From: Saururus chinensis
Lineage: Eukaryota; Streptophyta; Magnoliopsida; Piperales; Saururaceae
Length of the DNA: 64,000 nt
Assembly: GCA_035235625.1 (NCBI GenBank)
Contig: CP141140.1
Span: forward strand, 7,336,685-7,400,684
Direction of reading: 5' to 3'
The notes under the pieces were generated by a model. That model searched no databases. It saw only the letters and a list, made by a program, of their open reading frames with translations, and was not told where the DNA came from. Both the position numbers and the translations under genes were made by a program. Below, piece by piece: positions 61,946-64,000 of the stretch (position 1 is its first letter; every line of letters starts with the position of its first letter).

Positions 61946-62826
61946 AGGGCTAGGAAAATCCAACTCGACCTGTTTACCCGAACCTAACCTGCTTAACCAT
62001 GTACCCGACCCGACTCTAGGTAAGGTTAGGGTCAGGGTTTAAACTTTTGACTCGTTTTAAATTTAGGGTCAGGTTATAACCCGACTTTTACTTGACTACA
62101 AATTTTGTTGTATTCATTATTCATCCTCTCTCTTTCGTAAGGATACATCACACACTAAATTTAGTTTTGTGGTAAATGTCTTACAATTATAATATGGAGC
62201 AGGTTAGAAACATGTAACTAGATATGTGGATAATAAAGCTCGATGATGGACACTTTTCAGAGGAAAAAAATTATAATCAAGTGTCATTGGTTGCAAATGA
62301 GGGTAAGGTTATGAACAACCATAAAGAAGTAATTATTGAAATTATAAAATTAAGATATGCTAAAATATATGATCCTCTCTGGCTATCAAAGAAATAATGT
62401 TTAATTTATTTTGCGTTGGTTTATAGAAATCTAAGTGGGTTGCTCATGAGTAAACAAACGTTAAAGATTTGTTTTGTTATCATTCTCTTAGAATGAAGGA
62501 AATGCAAGATTATACCTCTAAGGTCTTCGTTGATGGCTACTACAAAAAAATATCATCCATAAATTAACCAAAGAACCAAATATTACAAATTAATATTGTA
62601 ATGCATTTAATTTCATTTGTGTTTGCCCTTTACAAAGAGAATGTATATAATACGAATTTAACAAAAAAATTGAGAAAAAAAATAGAGTTACCCACATACC
62701 TGACCCGATCCGACTCAAGTAATATTAGGGTTTAAATTTTTAACCCGATTTAAAAATAACATCGGGTCATGACCTGACCTGATGTCATTGAGGGTTAAGG
62801 CCAACATGACCCGATTCCCAGCCCTA
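61946..62826 (+). mobile_element. Non-autonomous element with TAGGGCTGGG-type ends
   Basis: Left end TAGGGCTAGGAAAATCC and, reverse complemented, right end TAGGGCTGGGAATC are inverted repeats. Both ends carry (A/T)CCCGACCCGAC-like phrases. About 880 bp with no open frame of note. A second copy of its right half is at 42818-43313. The style is that of plant hAT-like non-autonomous repeats. The target duplication is not certain. Confidence 0.65.
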
Positions 62827-63261
62827 CGTGCATAACCCTAAGATCACCTCAACTTTCCCTAAAATGGTTTTCCTACCTTTGAAGATCTTCACGAATTGCC
62901 AAAGAATGCAAATACATGAGGGGCAAGGACCTATAAGAGATAATTCAGAATCTAGCCTAATCCCCGTGGTGTGGGGTAGTATGTGAAGGATGCGTGAGTT
63001 CTTACCTATCCCAAAAAAAAAAAGGAAAAATAGAAATAGTTGCAACTTAAAGACAGCTATTAGTCACCATTTTTACCAGAATGCAGCAATACCTGAGCAC
63101 CATAAACCTAACATATGAATCAAACAGAAGCAACGCTGAATAGGCTAAGAAAAGCTAATTGCATTTTTGTTCGTAGAGCGGGATAGTTACAAAGTACACC
63201 TCAAAGAGTAATGTGCAATATATTTCTCTACAGAATGAGAGGGAAGGCAGTCATCTAGATA

Positions 63262-64000
63262 TTAAATTCTGGAAGGAATCAACGGCGTGTTGTTCTGCAG
63301 ATAAGCAGCAGCTGCTGCCACACCACTTCCTAGCTTAACTGGGTAACCCACGTCTTTGAGAACCATCTCCACCCCACTCAAGCACCCCAGCAATTGAAGC
63401 TGCACAAATTAAAGAAAGGCAATGGTAATTCAATACTTACCTTGTATCAAATAAATTATGCCCACAAAAGATACTACTCATATGATATACTTTCTGAGAA
63501 ATTCGTGACGTCAATTTATTAGTGTGTTCAGATTATGGTCAGATGGCAAGAGATGGAGAAACATGCCTCGTTAAGGCTGCCCAGATGCCCTATTCTGAAC
63601 ACCCTCCCTGCGACCTTATTCAGCCCCAAGCCCAAGCTGAGATTATATCTCTTCCACGCCCTCTTAACAATTTCTGAACTGTCAATGTAAGGAGGAACAA
63701 CCACAGCTGTAACCGTATCGCTAAACCATTCTTCCTTTTGAGTGCAGTTCTTCAAACCCCAAGCTTCAACAGCATGCCTGCCAGTATCAATTTTGTTACA
63801 ATTCCATAATGATTCTTGTACATAAAGCAGATAGCAAGAATAAAGATGCCTTGTTTCATAATATAAAAAAAGAAGAAAGAAAGGATAAATATACCTTGTG
63901 GCTCTTGCCAAACGGCTGTGCCTAGATATTACATTGTCAAGTCCTTCCTCAAATATAAGATCAAGAGCTGCTCTAAGGCCATATAAGAGTTGGATGGAAG
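63262..64000 (-). CDS. AGT1: Serine-glyoxylate aminotransferase, C-terminal three exons (partial)
   Basis: A pyridoxal-phosphate enzyme of photorespiration in peroxisomes that turns serine plus glyoxylate into hydroxypyruvate plus glycine. Exons on the minus strand: 63895-64000 (continues beyond the window), 63567-63777, 63262-63399. About 150 of the usual about 400 residues are present: IQLLYGLRAALDLIFEEGLD, then HAVEAWGLKNCTQKEEWFS, RAWKRYNLSLGLGLNKVAG, FRIGHLGSLNE, and LQLLGCLSGVEMVLKDVGYP. It ends in PLIPSRI, whose SRI tripeptide is the peroxisomal targeting signal of plant AGT1. The intron between the last two exons starts with GC instead of GT (63565-63566), because the frame requires NE joined directly to LQLLGC. 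What is visible looks intact. Confidence 0.93.

Noticed and set aside
1-64000. CRISPR arrays, operons, tRNA or rRNA genes
   Set aside because: The DNA is plant nuclear with spliced genes; the repeat arrays lack the spacer pattern of CRISPR, and I found no convincing tRNA or rRNA sequence.

Overview
This is a nuclear window from a flowering plant. It has small spliced genes with GT-AG introns, long AT-rich intergenic DNA, Stowaway/hAT/Mutator-type transposons and LTR retroelement remains. Two genes (the calmodulin-like gene and the BOP/NPR5-type gene) are strongly GC-rich in their coding exons, while MUS81 and the GASA gene are not. That bimodality, with CTCCCTCCGTCC-type Stowaway MITEs, suggests a monocot, probably not a grass; this lineage call is an inference and not firm.

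Layout. 1-441: last exon of an unrecognised + strand gene. 3773-11450 (-): a complete 14-exon MUS81 structure-specific endonuclease gene, with a hAT-type element in its last intron and a hairpin just downstream of its stop. 11887-22620: a 10.7 kb Mutator-like element (MULE) with decayed terminal inverted repeats, a subterminal tandem array, a ULP1-like (C48 peptidase) gene on + and a MuDR-type transposase on -. The two genes converge, as in Kaonashi-type MULEs, and both are inactivated. 23404-23646: a long imperfect palindrome. 24554-25175: a frame-broken pseudogene of an ANTH-domain clathrin assembly protein. 27267-27953 (-): a complete four-exon GASA/snakin gene. 31946-35067: a degenerate LTR element whose 5' LTR was split by an 877-bp transposon with an 8-bp target duplication, and that transposon carries a fragment of a PIN1-type prolyl isomerase gene. 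37719-38324 (-): an intronless four-EF-hand calmodulin-like gene of the CML35/36 type. 54530-56835 (+): a complete two-exon BLADE-ON-PETIOLE (NPR5-like) BTB-ankyrin gene. 63262-64000 (-): the 3' end of serine-glyoxylate aminotransferase with a peroxisomal SRI terminus.

The host genes have unrelated jobs (meiotic/replication repair, peptide signalling, calcium sensing, organ-boundary patterning, photorespiration), so I see no cluster. The most interesting material is in the mobile DNA: the gene-fragment-carrying transposon nested in an LTR (its insertion confirmed by the uninterrupted partner LTR), the ULP1-bearing MULE 436 bp upstream of the MUS81 start codon, and several families of inverted-repeat elements with more than one copy in the window.
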